A stretch of 64,000 bases of DNA from Pseudomonas lini (GTDB lineage: Bacteria; Pseudomonadota; Gammaproteobacteria; Pseudomonadales; Pseudomonadaceae). Numbering within the stretch: position 1 is the stretch's first letter; each line of letters begins with the position of its first letter. The DNA lies in NCBI RefSeq assembly GCF_964063345.1, contig NZ_OZ061318.1, forward strand, positions 992,001-1,056,000, written 5' to 3'. The notes under the pieces were generated by a model, which worked only from the letters and a program-made list of their open reading frames with translations, did not search any database and was not told the DNA's origin. Position numbers and translations under genes: made by a program. Below, piece after piece: positions 35,604 through 46,970 of this stretch.

Positions 35604-36677
35604 TTAACGGGACTTGGGTTTCTTTACGTCGAGCCGGCGCAAATGGCAGGTCACTTCTTCACGATCGTGGTACAGCTGCTTGCAGCCGATCTCGACTCGA
35701 ATGCCTCGCGCCTTGAACCCGTCGGCAATACGTTCCAGCAAGCGCTTCACTTCGGCATAACGCTGTTTCATCGGCAACTTGAGGTTGACCACCGCTTCGC
35801 GGCAATGCCCCTCGCCAATCCATTCTTCCAGCATTGCGGCGTTGCGCGCCGGCTTCTCGACGATGTCGCAGACCATCCAGTCCACCGGTTGCTTGGGCTT
35901 GAAGGTGAAACCGTCGGCCATCAAGTGCTGCACCAAACCGGTGTCCATCAGGCTTTCGGCCATCGGGCCGTTGTCGATCGCGGTCACCAGCATGCCACGA
36001 TTGACCAACTGCCAGGTCCAGCCGCCGGGCGCAGCACCGAGGTCGACGCCGGTCATGTCACTGTGCAGACGCTCATCCCACTGATCGCGAGGGATGAAGT
36101 GGTGCCACGCCTCTTCCAGTTTCAGCGTCGAACGGCTCGGCGCTTCACGCGGGAATTTCAGGCGTGGAATGCCCATCGGCCACATCGCCGAGTTGTTCGA
36201 CTCGGCCAGCCCCATGAACACTTCGCGGCCACTTTTGAAAGTCAGCAGCAGCCTCGGCTTGTGGGCGTCTTCCACCAGTTTGCCGGCCGCCATCAGCGCC
36301 TTGCGCAGGTGGCCTTCGAACTTCTTGCAGAAGTTCGACAGCTCCTTGCCATCGTTGGTGTCGACCATTTCCAGCCACAGGCTGCCGCACACCGGGAAGT
36401 CCGCCATGTGCGCAAGGATCACGCTGATGCGGTCGGTTTCCGGCAGATCGATGAAGATCCCGCGAGCCCACTGACGCGGGAAGATCAGGTCAGCGAAACG
36501 CTGGCCACGCATCAGGCGTTCGGCGCCGTCTTCTTCGGTGCAAATAAATTCGGCGCAGGCGCTGGCGGTTTTGGCCTTGGCATAACCGGCCACGTTCAGC
36601 CGCGCGGCATGTTCGGAAATCTCGGAACAGACTTCGCTTTCGAAGCCCGGCCGGCAATGCATAAAGAGGGTGTTCAT
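35604..36677 (-). CDS. rlmM: 23S rRNA (cytidine-2'-O)-methyltransferase RlmM
   Basis: Methylates C2498 of 23S rRNA with S-adenosylmethionine. 357 residues: an N-terminal THUMP-like domain, then a Rossmann methyltransferase with SAM motif GVDLGAAPGGWTWQL and the K-D-K-E family residues (D in WMVCDIVEKP, K in VVNLKLPMKQR). ATG 36677 with CAGGAG upstream begins MNTLFMHCRPGFE, as in the family. Monocistronic or leading into tusA. Confidence 0.95.
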   Translation of the reverse strand: MNTLFMHCRPGFESEVCSEISEHAARLNVAGYAKAKTASACAEFICTEEDGAERLMRGQRFADLIFPRQWARGIFIDLPETDRISVILAHMADFPVCGSLWLEMVDTNDGKELSNFCKKFEGHLRKALMAAGKLVEDAHKPRLLLTFKSGREVFMGLAESNNSAMWPMGIPRLKFPREAPSRSTLKLEEAWHHFIPRDQWDERLHSDMTGVDLGAAPGGWTWQLVNRGMLVTAIDNGPMAESLMDTGLVQHLMADGFTFKPKQPVDWMVCDIVEKPARNAAMLEEWIGEGHCREAVVNLKLPMKQRYAEVKRLLERIADGFKARGIRVEIGCKQLYHDREEVTCHLRRLDVKKPKSR

Positions 36678-36899
36678 TCTTACTCCTGGGCAGTTGGCGA
36701 AGAATTCAGCCACTGCGCGATGCCCAGACTTGCGTTGAAGCAAAGCCTGTCACGAAAACCGGCGCATGATAGCCGAGATCGGAACCTTGGACTTGTCCTT
36801 AGGGTCCAGTAATTAGCCTTAAGCATCAAACAGGACTAGGTTTAAGCCTCAGTTCGTTCCCTCAGTCCGTAGCCGTGCGGATTTAAAGGAGTCATTTCA

Positions 36900-39641
<2,742 letters not shown>

Positions 39642-39657
39642 CAGCCTGCTGACAACG

Positions 39658-39684
39658 ACACCGCCTGCGGGCGGTGTTTTTGTT
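39658..39684 (+). terminator. Intrinsic terminator of acnA
   Basis: ACACCGCC-tgcg-GGCGGTGT followed by TTTTTGTTT, 17 nt past the acnA stop. Confidence 0.92.
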
Positions 39685-39744
39685 TACGCGGTGTGCGTCT
39701 CTATAATCGTGCGCCCATTAGTTTGGTGTCGATCACAGATCAAT

Positions 39745-39774
39745 GTGGGAGCCCCCTCGCCACAGGGCTCCCAC
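39745..39774. repeat. Single REP hairpin
   Basis: GTGGGAGCC-ccctcgccacag-GGCTCCCAC: one palindromic unit rather than the usual pair, upstream of the CPBP gene. Confidence 0.7.
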
Positions 39775-39818
39775 AGGGACTTAGGCAATCCGCAGAATCT
39801 CTGAAACAAGGACTTAAC

Positions 39819-40610
39819 ATGATCGCTCTGCCATGGACTTATCTGGCACTTCTCTCCATTGGCTACGGCCTGGCTTTGATCTACGGTCAACTCGGCTGGC
39901 TGGCCGCTATCTCTTTCGCGTTGCTGCTGTTCGCCGGTTTCGCCGTTCGCCAACAACAGGTTCCCATCGGCCGCTACCTCGGCCACGGCTTGTTCATCGT
40001 TCTGGCGGTTGCGCTGGCAATCCACTGGCTTCCCGGTTTCTTCAACGGTCGCGTCATCGACCCCCAGCGTTTCACCGACGATGCCGTGCCGTTTGCCATG
40101 TACCTGAATCAGGACAAACCGCTCATCGGTTTCTGGTTGTTGCTGGTTTGTCCATGGATTGTCGGCCGGCGCTCGTTACGGCTGTCCGTTTATGCCACCG
40201 CCCTCGCCCTGACCGTAAGCGCCGTGCTGGCCTTGGGTGGCGCGCTGTTACTGGGCGTGATCAGTTGGGCACCGAAGTGGCCGGATCAAGCCTGGTTGTG
40301 GGTACTGAACAATCTGTTGCTGGTGACCCTGGTGGAAGAAGCGTTGTTTCGCGGCTACATCCAGGGTGGCCTGAGCCGGCAGTTCAAACACCTGCCCTAT
40401 GGCGAAAATCTTGCCTTGTTGCTCGCCTCAATGCTGTTCGGCCTGGTTCATCTGGGGGCTGGCTGGCAATGGGTGTTGCTGGCGGGCCTCGCGGGGGGCG
40501 GTTATGGCCTGGCCTACCGTTTCGGTGGGTTGGGCGCGGCCATCGCCACCCACTTTGGTTTGAATCTGCTGCATTTCGGGCTGTTCACCTATCCAATGCT
40601 CGCTGGCTGA
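39819..40610 (+). CDS. CPBP-family intramembrane protease
   Basis: A 263-residue polytopic membrane protein with about eight hydrophobic segments. The CPBP (Abi/CAAX protease) motifs are present: LVEEALFRGYIQGGL with the catalytic EE and R, FGLVHLGAG with the first metal His, and AAIATHFGLNLLHFG with the second. The family includes prenyl-protein proteases and immunity proteins of bacteriocin systems; no bacteriocin gene is adjacent. ATG 39819 has ACAAGGAC about 8 nt upstream. The target is unknown. Confidence 0.85.
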   Translation: MIALPWTYLALLSIGYGLALIYGQLGWLAAISFALLLFAGFAVRQQQVPIGRYLGHGLFIVLAVALAIHWLPGFFNGRVIDPQRFTDDAVPFAMYLNQDKPLIGFWLLLVCPWIVGRRSLRLSVYATALALTVSAVLALGGALLLGVISWAPKWPDQAWLWVLNNLLLVTLVEEALFRGYIQGGLSRQFKHLPYGENLALLLASMLFGLVHLGAGWQWVLLAGLAGGGYGLAYRFGGLGAAIATHFGLNLLHFGLFTYPMLAG

Positions 40611-40640
40611 CGCAACGGTCGTTTCGTGACGCATCTCTGA

Positions 40641-40664
40641 TTATTGAAAAAAACACTTCAATAA
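40641..40664. promoter_or_regulatory. Palindrome upstream of aer
   Basis: TTATTGAA-aaaaacac-TTCAATAA: perfect 8-bp arms with an 8-nt spacer, 51 nt before the aer ATG. The spacing excludes a standard Anr box (N4). It may end transcription from the CPBP gene or bind a regulator; its right arm overlaps the predicted FliA -35. Confidence 0.45.
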
Positions 40665-40684
40665 ATACCTGACGATGCCGATAC
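40658..40684 (+). promoter_or_regulatory. FliA (sigma-28)-like promoter of aer
   Basis: TCAATAAA-N11-GCCGATAC resembles the flagellar consensus TAAAGTTT-N11-GCCGATAA: 7 of 8 in the -10 and correct spacing. It lies about 30 nt before the aer ATG. E. coli aer is FliA-dependent, so this fits. Confidence 0.6.
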
Positions 40685-40714
40685 CCCCTCAAAGCCTTGC
40701 GGATTGAAAAAGCC

Positions 40715-42280
40715 ATGCGTAACAACCAGCCCATTACACAACGCGAACGGACCTTCCCGGCTCAGCAACGGTTGATTTCCACCACCGATGCCAAGGGCGT
40801 GATCACTTACTGCAACGACGCTTTCGTCGAGATCAGCGGGTTTTCTCGTGAGGAACTGATCCGTGCGCCGCATAACCTGGTCCGTCACCCCGACGTCCCG
40901 GCTGCGGTGTTCGCGCACATGTGGGGCACGCTGAAACAAGGCTTGCCATGGATGGGCATTGTCAAGAATCGCTGCAAGACCGGTGACCACTACTGGGTTA
41001 ACGCCTATGTCACACCGGTGTTCGACGGTAATCAGGTGATCGGTTACGAGTCGGTGCGGGTCAAACCCACCGCCGAGCAGATCCGCCGCGCCGAAGCACT
41101 TTACCAACGCATCAATCAGGGCAAGTCTGCGATTCCCGCTACAGACAAATGGCTGCCGGTGCTTCAAGACTGGCTGCCGTTCATTCTGGTCAGCCAGTTG
41201 AGCTTCATGATCGGCGCCACCCTGACGTCCCAATGGGGCTTCGCCCTGGCCGCCGGCCTTTCGGTGCCGTTGGGCTTGATGGGTTTGAGTTGGCAACAGC
41301 GCGGTATCAAGCGTTTGCTGCGCCTGGCCGAACAGACCACGTCCGACCCGCTGATCGCGCAGATGTACACCGACAGTCGTGGCGCCCAGGCACGCCTGGA
41401 GATGTCGATCCTCAGTCAGGAAGCACGCCTGAAAACCTGCTTGACCCGTTTGCAGGACACCGCCGAACACCTGACCGAACAAGCGAAACAGTCCGACACC
41501 CTGGCCCATAACAGCTCCACCGGCCTGGAACGTCAACGCGTCGAAACCGAGCAAGTGGCGACCGCTGTGAATCAGATGGCCGCCACCACTCAGGAAGTCG
41601 CCAGCCACGTGCAGCGCACCGCGGACGCCACTCAAGAAGCCAATCGCCTGACCGGTCGCGGTCGCGACATCGCCGGGGAAACCCGCGCAGCCATTCAACG
41701 TCTGTCGGTAGTGGTCGGTGAAACCGGCCTGACGGTCACGCAACTGGCCAAGGACAGCGACGAAATTGGTGGTGTGGTCGATGTGATCAAAGGCATTGCC
41801 GACCAGACCAACCTGCTGGCCTTGAACGCCGCGATTGAAGCGGCTCGCGCCGGCGAGATGGGCCGTGGTTTTGCGGTAGTGGCCGACGAAGTGCGTCAAT
41901 TGGCGCAACGCACCAGCGAATCCACCGGGCAGATCCACGCCCTGATTGCCAAGCTGCAACAAACCGCCAGCTCGGCGGTGCAGACCATGGAAACTGGTCA
42001 TCGCCAGGCCGAAGAGGGTGTGGCGCGGGTATTGGAAGCGGACCAGGCACTAGTGGGCATCAGCGAAGCGGTGGCCAACATCACCGACATGACCACCCAG
42101 ATCGCTGCCGCCACCGAAGAGCAAAGTGCAGTGGCCGAAGAAATCAGCCGCAACATCAGCAACATCTCACAACTGGCTGACCAGACCTCGGAACAGGCGC
42201 AGCACTCGGCGCTGCTGAGTGAAGAACTGACCAAAACGGCGAATACCCAGTATTCGTTGGTGGAGCGGTTTAACCGCTGA
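40715..42280 (+). CDS. aer: Aerotaxis receptor Aer
   Basis: A membrane-bound energy-taxis receptor, 521 residues. The N-terminal PAS domain ([42 protein letters not shown]) binds FAD and senses redox. A short two-helix membrane anchor (about 155-195) follows, then a signalling coiled coil ending in the conserved hairpin [20 protein letters not shown]. No periplasmic ligand domain, as expected for Aer. ATG 40715 starts [13 protein letters not shown] FliA-like promoter precedes it. In P. aeruginosa aer is also Anr-linked and lies beside the cco genes, as here. Confidence 0.95.
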   Translation: MRNNQPITQRERTFPAQQRLISTTDAKGVITYCNDAFVEISGFSREELIRAPHNLVRHPDVPAAVFAHMWGTLKQGLPWMGIVKNRCKTGDHYWVNAYVTPVFDGNQVIGYESVRVKPTAEQIRRAEALYQRINQGKSAIPATDKWLPVLQDWLPFILVSQLSFMIGATLTSQWGFALAAGLSVPLGLMGLSWQQRGIKRLLRLAEQTTSDPLIAQMYTDSRGAQARLEMSILSQEARLKTCLTRLQDTAEHLTEQAKQSDTLAHNSSTGLERQRVETEQVATAVNQMAATTQEVASHVQRTADATQEANRLTGRGRDIAGETRAAIQRLSVVVGETGLTVTQLAKDSDEIGGVVDVIKGIADQTNLLALNAAIEAARAGEMGRGFAVVADEVRQLAQRTSESTGQIHALIAKLQQTASSAVQTMETGHRQAEEGVARVLEADQALVGISEAVANITDMTTQIAAATEEQSAVAEEISRNISNISQLADQTSEQAQHSALLSEELTKTANTQYSLVERFNR

Positions 42281-42300
42281 TAGCGCTTGAAGGCAAAAAA

Positions 42301-42332
42301 AACCGGACGGCGAAAGCGTCCGGTTTTTTATT
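42301..42332 (+). terminator. Intrinsic terminator of aer
   Basis: AACCGGACG-gcgaaag-CGTCCGGTTTTTTATT, a strong stem and T tract 20 nt after the aer stop. Confidence 0.93.
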
Positions 42333-42365
42333 ATCCCTTTGAAAATTTGTTGCCTGTGAGGCCGC

Positions 42366-42458
42366 CATCGCGGGCAAGCCCGCTCCCACAGTGAACTGTG
42401 GTGTGGCTGGATTTTGGGATCGACACGAAACCCTGTGGGAGCGGGCTTGCCCGCGAAG
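42366..42458. repeat. REP palindrome pair
   Basis: ATCGCGGGCAAGCCCGCTCC and CCTGTGGGAGCGGGCTTGCC in inverted orientation, between convergent aer and the hydrolase. Confidence 0.92.
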
Positions 42459-42482
42459 AGGCCCAAACTGGCACCGAAAATC

Positions 42483-43160
42483 TCACCGGAGAAACTCGGA
42501 AACCTTCCCCGCCGCAGCCGCCAAATGCTGCTCATGCGTAAACCCCGAAGCCTTCAACGGCTTCAAGTCATGGTCCGCCGCTTCCAGCCAAAACACCTCG
42601 ATACTCGGCGCCAACGTGTAAGCCTCGACGGCCGCCCGATTACCCAGCGCATCTCGCTCACCCTGCACAATCAACGTGCGGGTCTTCAGCGCCGCCAGAT
42701 GCTCGACCCGCGGCTTCTCCGGTTTGCCCACCGCATAAAACGGATATCCCAGACACACCAGCGCATCCGCGCCCAACTCATCAACCAACAAACTCGCCAT
42801 CCGCCCGCCCATGGACTTGCCGCCAATGGCCAGGCGCCCAGCGACATGGCGTCGCACCAAGGCATACACCTCACGCCAGCATTCCTGCAATTTTGGCGCC
42901 GGGTTCGGGGGACGTTTACCGCCATCGATACGCCGCTGCGCCATGTACGGAAACTCGAAACGCAGCACGTTGACCCCATGCGCAGCAAGGCGCGCAGCCA
43001 TGTCGCTCATCCAGTCACTGTCCATCGGCGCACCGGCGCCGTGAGCGAGAATCAGCGTCGCCGAGGCCGGCGTCGAGGCGGCATTCCACAACCATCCATG
43101 ATCCCGCACGCACTGCGCCCATTGATCCCCGTCAATACTGGCCTTGTGCTCTTTGTCCAT
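42483..43160 (-). CDS. Alpha/beta hydrolase, KANL3/Tex30-like
   Basis: A 225-residue serine-hydrolase-fold protein. LILAHGAGAPMDSDWM is the oxyanion-side turn, GGKSMGGRMASLL holds the nucleophile elbow (GxSxG), RTLIVQGERDALG the Asp and AADHDLKP the His. The substrate is unknown. ATG 43160 with GCGAGG 8 nt upstream. It is divergent from ccoN2, and codons 9-13 (I-D-G-D-Q) contain a perfect-core Anr box for the oxidase operon (see 43122-43135). Confidence 0.87.
   Translation of the reverse strand: MDKEHKASIDGDQWAQCVRDHGWLWNAASTPASATLILAHGAGAPMDSDWMSDMAARLAAHGVNVLRFEFPYMAQRRIDGGKRPPNPAPKLQECWREVYALVRRHVAGRLAIGGKSMGGRMASLLVDELGADALVCLGYPFYAVGKPEKPRVEHLAALKTRTLIVQGERDALGNRAAVEAYTLAPSIEVFWLEAADHDLKPLKASGFTHEQHLAAAAGKVSEFLR
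43122..43135 (+). promoter_or_regulatory. Anr box of the cco2 operon, inside the hydrolase CDS
   Basis: TTGATCCCCGTCAA: 9 of 10 specific bases of TTGAT-N4-ATCAA, 135 nt before the ccoN2 ATG. In P. aeruginosa cco2 is the Anr-induced, low-oxygen operon. The -10 is not certain; CATGCT at 43158-43163 has the spacing of a class II site, and TATAAC at 43184 is the better hexamer. Confidence 0.8.
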
Positions 43161-43269
43161 GCTTGCCTCGCTTTTAGTCTGCCTATAACTCCAGGCGAAG
43201 GGAGCGTCTGCCGTGCGGCTTACTCGCAAAGACAGGCCCTCACTTCGGCTGAACCGTGGATGGGGAACC

Positions 43270-44694
43270 ATGAACACTTCAATCAGTACCGCCTACAACT
43301 ACAAGGTGGTCCGCCAATTCGCCATTATGACGGTGGTGTGGGGCATCGTCGGCATGGGGCTCGGGGTTTTTCTCGCCGCCCAATTGGTCTGGCCTGAACT
43401 CAACTTCAACCTGCCGTGGACCAGCTTCGGCCGTCTGCGCCCGCTGCACACCAACGCGGTGATTTTCGCCTTCGGCGGCTGCGCCCTGTTCGCCAGTTCG
43501 TTGTACTCCGTACAACGTACTTGCCAGACCCGCTTATTTGCTCCCGCAGTTGCTGCGTTCTGCTTCTGGGGCTGGCAGCTTGTGATTCTCTTGGCGGCCA
43601 TCAGCCTGCCACTGGGTTACACCAGTTCCAAGGAATACGCCGAGCTGGAATGGCCGATCGACATCCTGATCACCATCGTCTGGGTGGCCTACGCCGTCGT
43701 GTTCTTCGGCACGATCATGCAGCGCAAGACCAAACACATCTATGTCGGCAACTGGTTCTTCGGTGGATTCATCATCACCGTGGCGATCCTGCACATCGTC
43801 AACAACCTTGAGCTGCCGGTGAGTTTCACCAAGTCCTACTCGGTGTACGCCGGTGCGACCGATGCCATGGTGCAGTGGTGGTATGGACACAACGCCGTAG
43901 GCTTTTTCCTCACCGCCGGTTTCCTCGGGATGATGTACTACTTCGTGCCGAAACAGGCCGAGCGCCCGGTGTACTCCTATCGTTTGTCGATCGTGCACTT
44001 CTGGGCGCTGATCACCCTGTACATCTGGGCCGGCCCGCACCACTTGCACTACACCGCGCTGCCGGACTGGGCGCAGTCGTTGGGCATGGTGATGTCGCTG
44101 ATCCTGCTGGCGCCAAGCTGGGGCGGGATGATCAACGGCATGATGACGCTCTCGGGCGCCTGGCATAAGTTGCGCAGCGACCCGATCCTGCGCTTCCTCG
44201 TGGTGTCGCTGGCGTTCTACGGCATGTCGACCTTCGAAGGGCCGATGATGGCGATCAAAACGGTCAATGCCCTCTCCCACTACACCGACTGGACCATCGG
44301 CCACGTTCACGCTGGCGCACTTGGCTGGGTGGCGATGATTTCCATCGGTGCGCTCTACCACATGATTCCGAAAATCTTCGGCCGCACGCAGATGCACAGC
44401 ATCGGCCTGATCAACGCGCACTTCTGGCTCGCGACCATCGGCACCGTGCTGTACATCGCATCGATGTGGGTCAACGGCATCGCCCAGGGCCTGATGTGGC
44501 GCGCTGTCAACGAGGACGGCACGCTGACCTATTCCTTCGTCGAAACCCTGGTGGCCAGCCACCCAGGCTTCGTCGTGCGACTGGTGGGCGGCGCGATCTT
44601 CCTCAGTGGCATGTTCCTGATGGCTTACAACACCTGGCGCACCGTGCGGGCCTCGCAGCCTGTCGAAGCCGCCGCTGCCGCGCAGATAGCCTGA
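43270..44694 (+). CDS. ccoN: cbb3-type cytochrome c oxidase subunit I (copy 2)
   Basis: Catalytic haem b / b3-CuB subunit of the high-affinity oxidase. 474 residues and about 12 helices, with the six conserved histidines in motifs such as [39 protein letters not shown] and [16 protein letters not shown] 43270 begins [16 protein letters not shown]. First of ccoNOQP with an Anr box 135 nt upstream, so low-oxygen induced. The protein is highly similar to the second copy at 46971, differing mainly in the first 20 and last 25 residues and in scattered substitutions. Confidence 0.96.
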   Translation: MNTSISTAYNYKVVRQFAIMTVVWGIVGMGLGVFLAAQLVWPELNFNLPWTSFGRLRPLHTNAVIFAFGGCALFASSLYSVQRTCQTRLFAPAVAAFCFWGWQLVILLAAISLPLGYTSSKEYAELEWPIDILITIVWVAYAVVFFGTIMQRKTKHIYVGNWFFGGFIITVAILHIVNNLELPVSFTKSYSVYAGATDAMVQWWYGHNAVGFFLTAGFLGMMYYFVPKQAERPVYSYRLSIVHFWALITLYIWAGPHHLHYTALPDWAQSLGMVMSLILLAPSWGGMINGMMTLSGAWHKLRSDPILRFLVVSLAFYGMSTFEGPMMAIKTVNALSHYTDWTIGHVHAGALGWVAMISIGALYHMIPKIFGRTQMHSIGLINAHFWLATIGTVLYIASMWVNGIAQGLMWRAVNEDGTLTYSFVETLVASHPGFVVRLVGGAIFLSGMFLMAYNTWRTVRASQPVEAAAAAQIA

Positions 44695-44704
44695 GGAGTC
44701 CGCG

Positions 44705-45313
44705 ATGAAACACGAAACAATCGAGAAAAACGTCGGCCTGCTGATGTTGCTGATGGTGTTCGCCGTGAGCATCGGCGGCCTGACCCAGATCGTCCCGCTG
44801 TTCTTTCAGGACGTGACCAATAAACCGGTCGAAGGCATGAAGCCCTACACCGCGTTGCAACTGGAAGGTCGCGACATTTACATCCGCGAAGGCTGCGTCG
44901 GTTGCCATTCACAAATGATCCGCCCGTTCCGCGCCGAGACCGAGCGCTATGGCCACTACTCGGTGGCAGGGGAAAGCGTCTGGGATCATCCGTTCCTCTG
45001 GGGTTCGAAACGGACCGGGCCTGACCTGGCGCGCGTCGGCGGTCGCTACTCCGAAGACTGGCACCGCGCGCATTTATACAACCCGCGCAACGTGGTGCCG
45101 GAATCGAAGATGCCGGCCTACCCATGGCTGGTCGCCAATCAGGTCGACAGCAGCCATACCGAAACCAAGATCCGCGCCATGCGCACCCTCGGCGTGCCGT
45201 ACACCGACGAAGACATCGCCGGTGCAGCGGCTTCGCTCCAGGGCAAAACCGAAATGGACGCGCTGGTTGCCTATCTGCAAGTGCTCGGCACTGCCATCAA
45301 GAGCAAGAGGTGA
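44705..45313 (+). CDS. ccoO: cbb3-type oxidase mono-haem subunit II (copy 2)
   Basis: A 202-residue membrane-anchored c-type cytochrome. One N-terminal helix ([19 protein letters not shown]), then haem motif CVGCHSQM and the axial methionine region [10 protein letters not shown]. Starts 11 nt after ccoN, with TGAGGAG overlapping the ccoN stop region as ribosome-binding site. Passes electrons from CcoP to the haem b3 site. Confidence 0.96.
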   Translation: MKHETIEKNVGLLMLLMVFAVSIGGLTQIVPLFFQDVTNKPVEGMKPYTALQLEGRDIYIREGCVGCHSQMIRPFRAETERYGHYSVAGESVWDHPFLWGSKRTGPDLARVGGRYSEDWHRAHLYNPRNVVPESKMPAYPWLVANQVDSSHTETKIRAMRTLGVPYTDEDIAGAAASLQGKTEMDALVAYLQVLGTAIKSKR

Positions 45314-45316
45314 GCC

Positions 45317-45538
45317 ATGTCCATGCCCTTTGAAATAGTCAGCGAAATGAGCAGTGGAATGATCCGCGGTCTGGGCACGGTCGTGGTGTTCGTGGCCTTC
45401 GTCGGCCTGACGCTGTGGGTGTTCAACAGCAAGCGTAATCCGGAGTTCGCCGAAGCGCGCCTGCTGCCGTTCGCCGACGAGCCGCCATCCGAAAACAGCA
45501 CCCAACAAGAATCCGCCACGAGGAGTACCCGGCCATGA
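45317..45538 (+). CDS. ccoQ: cbb3-type oxidase subunit CcoQ (copy 2)
   Basis: A 73-residue single-helix accessory subunit stabilising the complex: [19 protein letters not shown] then the characteristic LLPFADEP. It starts 4 nt after ccoO and overlaps ccoP by 4 nt (ATGA at 45535-45538). Twelve residues longer at the C-terminus than copy 1. Confidence 0.93.
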   Translation: MSMPFEIVSEMSSGMIRGLGTVVVFVAFVGLTLWVFNSKRNPEFAEARLLPFADEPPSENSTQQESATRSTRP

Positions 45539-46488
45539 CCACCTTCTGGAGTACGTGGATCTGCGTACTGACCATCGGCAGCCTGATCGGCCTGACCTGG
45601 TTGCTGATCGGTACGCGCCGAGGGGAAACCAAGGGCAGCACTGACCAGACCATGGGCCACAGCTTCGACGGCATCGAGGAGTACGACAATCCGCTGCCGC
45701 AGTGGTGGTTCATGCTGTTCGCCGGCACGTTGGTGTTTGCCGTCGGCTACCTGATCCTTTACCCGGGCCTGGGCAACTGGAAAGGCATATTGCCCGGTTA
45801 TGAAAACGGCTGGACCGGCGTCCACGAATGGGAAAAGGAGATGAACAAGGCTGACGCGAAGTTCGGGCCGATCTTCGCCAAATTTTCCGCCATGCCCATC
45901 GAAGAAGTGGCGAAGGACCCGCTGGCACTGAAAATGGGCGGTCGCCTGTTTGCGTCCAATTGCTCGGTGTGCCACGGCTCGGACGCCAAGGGCGCGTTTG
46001 GTTTCCCGAACCTGGCCGACAGCAATTGGCGCTGGGGCGGCGATGCCGACATGATCAAAACGACAATCATGGGTGGTCGCATGGCCGCGATGCCGGCCTG
46101 GGGTGAAATCCTCGGCGACGCTGGCGTGAAAAACGTCGCCGCTTATGTGCGTCATGAACTGGCCGGCCTGCCCTTGCCGGAAGGCAGCACAGCTGATCTG
46201 CGCGCTGGACAGCAAGCGTTCAGCACCACCTGCGTAGCCTGTCATGGGGCAAACGGCCAAGGCACTGAAGCCATGGGAGCGCCGAATCTGACGCAACCGG
46301 CCGGATTTATCTACGGTACAAGCCTGGCGCAACTGCAACAAACCATTCGTCATGGCCGCCAGGGCCATATGCCGGCGCAGAACGAACTGCTCGGCAACGA
46401 CAAGGTGCAATTGCTGGCCGCTTATGTGTATAGCCTGTCTCAGGGGCTGAGCACCGAGCGTTTACAGGCTGAAGGCAAAAGCAAATAA
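45535..46488 (+). CDS. ccoP: cbb3-type oxidase di-haem subunit III (copy 2)
   Basis: A 317-residue membrane-anchored di-haem cytochrome c, the electron entry subunit. N-terminal FixP segment with two helices ([33 protein letters not shown]), [17 protein letters not shown], then haem motifs [11 protein letters not shown] and [11 protein letters not shown]. Ten residues shorter than copy 1 because it lacks the [19 protein letters not shown] loop. Its stop is followed by a hairpin at 46504. Confidence 0.96.
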   Translation: MTTFWSTWICVLTIGSLIGLTWLLIGTRRGETKGSTDQTMGHSFDGIEEYDNPLPQWWFMLFAGTLVFAVGYLILYPGLGNWKGILPGYENGWTGVHEWEKEMNKADAKFGPIFAKFSAMPIEEVAKDPLALKMGGRLFASNCSVCHGSDAKGAFGFPNLADSNWRWGGDADMIKTTIMGGRMAAMPAWGEILGDAGVKNVAAYVRHELAGLPLPEGSTADLRAGQQAFSTTCVACHGANGQGTEAMGAPNLTQPAGFIYGTSLAQLQQTIRHGRQGHMPAQNELLGNDKVQLLAAYVYSLSQGLSTERLQAEGKSK

Positions 46489-46503
46489 ATCTCGTCCGCT
46501 CTG

Positions 46504-46529
46504 CTGCCGCATTCACCCGGATGCGGCAG
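46504..46529 (+). terminator. Hairpin after cco2 operon
   Basis: CTGCCGCAT-tcacccgg-ATGCGGCAG, a 9-bp perfect stem 15 nt after the ccoP stop, with no T tract. Probably a weak terminator or transcript end. Confidence 0.55.
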
Positions 46530-46543
46530 TTCCCTGCCCCTTT

Positions 46544-46558
46544 GCGACGCATTGTCGC
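46544..46558. promoter_or_regulatory. GCGAC-N5-GTCGC palindrome (cco1)
   Basis: TGCGACGCATTGTCGCA, a perfect palindrome of the RegA/PrrA/RoxR kind (GCGNC...GNCGC). The same form recurs upstream of ccoG at 51550-51564. It lies about 410 nt before ccoN1 and just after the cco2 operon. Confidence 0.5.
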
Positions 46559-46798
46559 ACCCTCCCTTGGTCTTCCTTTCGGTTCGCCGGATTCGGGTCT
46601 AAGCTTCCCTGCGATGCGGACTGGTCAGCGCCGGTTCCAGGTCGACCCAACTCGATGTGTTCGACGACTCTGCTTGATGACAGGCCGCAAAGGCTGGTAG
46701 ATACCGGCTGCCATGCCAATTGCCATCCATCGCCCGTTCGTTATGTTTGAACACACCCCGTTACATCCGACCTGCCCCCCTCACCATTTTCATCCGTT

Positions 46799-46812
46799 GC
46801 GACATTTGTCCG
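46799..46812. promoter_or_regulatory. Imperfect GCGAC-type site (cco1)
   Basis: GCGACATTTGTCCG resembles the 46544 palindrome with N4 and one mismatch in the right arm, 159 nt before ccoN1. Confidence 0.35.
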
Positions 46813-46871
46813 GGGGCAATTTTGTCCTTACGCGGCGCATGGAAAGGCCGCAGAATCAGCTTTTGAAAGCA

Positions 46872-46885
46872 TTGACCCACGTCAT
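46872..46885 (+). promoter_or_regulatory. Anr-like box upstream of cco1
   Basis: TTGACCCACGTCAT, with 7 of 10 specific bases of TTGAT-N4-ATCAA, 86 nt before ccoN1. Weaker than the cco2 box, in line with the mostly constitutive cco1 of P. aeruginosa and the partial Anr effect reported in P. putida. Confidence 0.5.
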
Positions 46886-46970
46886 GGCGCGTTGCAATGA
46901 CCCCCCGCTTTCTCCATACTTGCGGCCGATTTTTACTCCTAATAAAACACCCAAACCGTGGAACCTTAGA

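Larger units (their letters stand above)
46489..46970 (+). promoter_or_regulatory. cco1 upstream region
   Basis: 482 nt with no credible gene. Left to right: a terminator-like stem CTGCCGCAT-tcacccgg-ATGCGGCAG (46504-46529), GCGAC-N5-GTCGC (46544-46558), a related half-conserved site (46799-46812) and an Anr-like box (46872-46885). CATACT at 46915-46920 may be the -10. The open frame that continues from 46713 into ccoN is an upstream extension without a ribosome-binding site. Confidence 0.65.

Noticed and set aside
40641..40664. Anr box before aer
   Set aside because: The arms are TTATTGAA/TTCAATAA with 8 nt between, whereas Anr needs TTGAT-N4-ATCAA.
46713..46970. An 86-residue N-terminal extension of CcoN1
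   Set aside because: It spans candidate regulatory sites and is absent from copy 2 and from the family.
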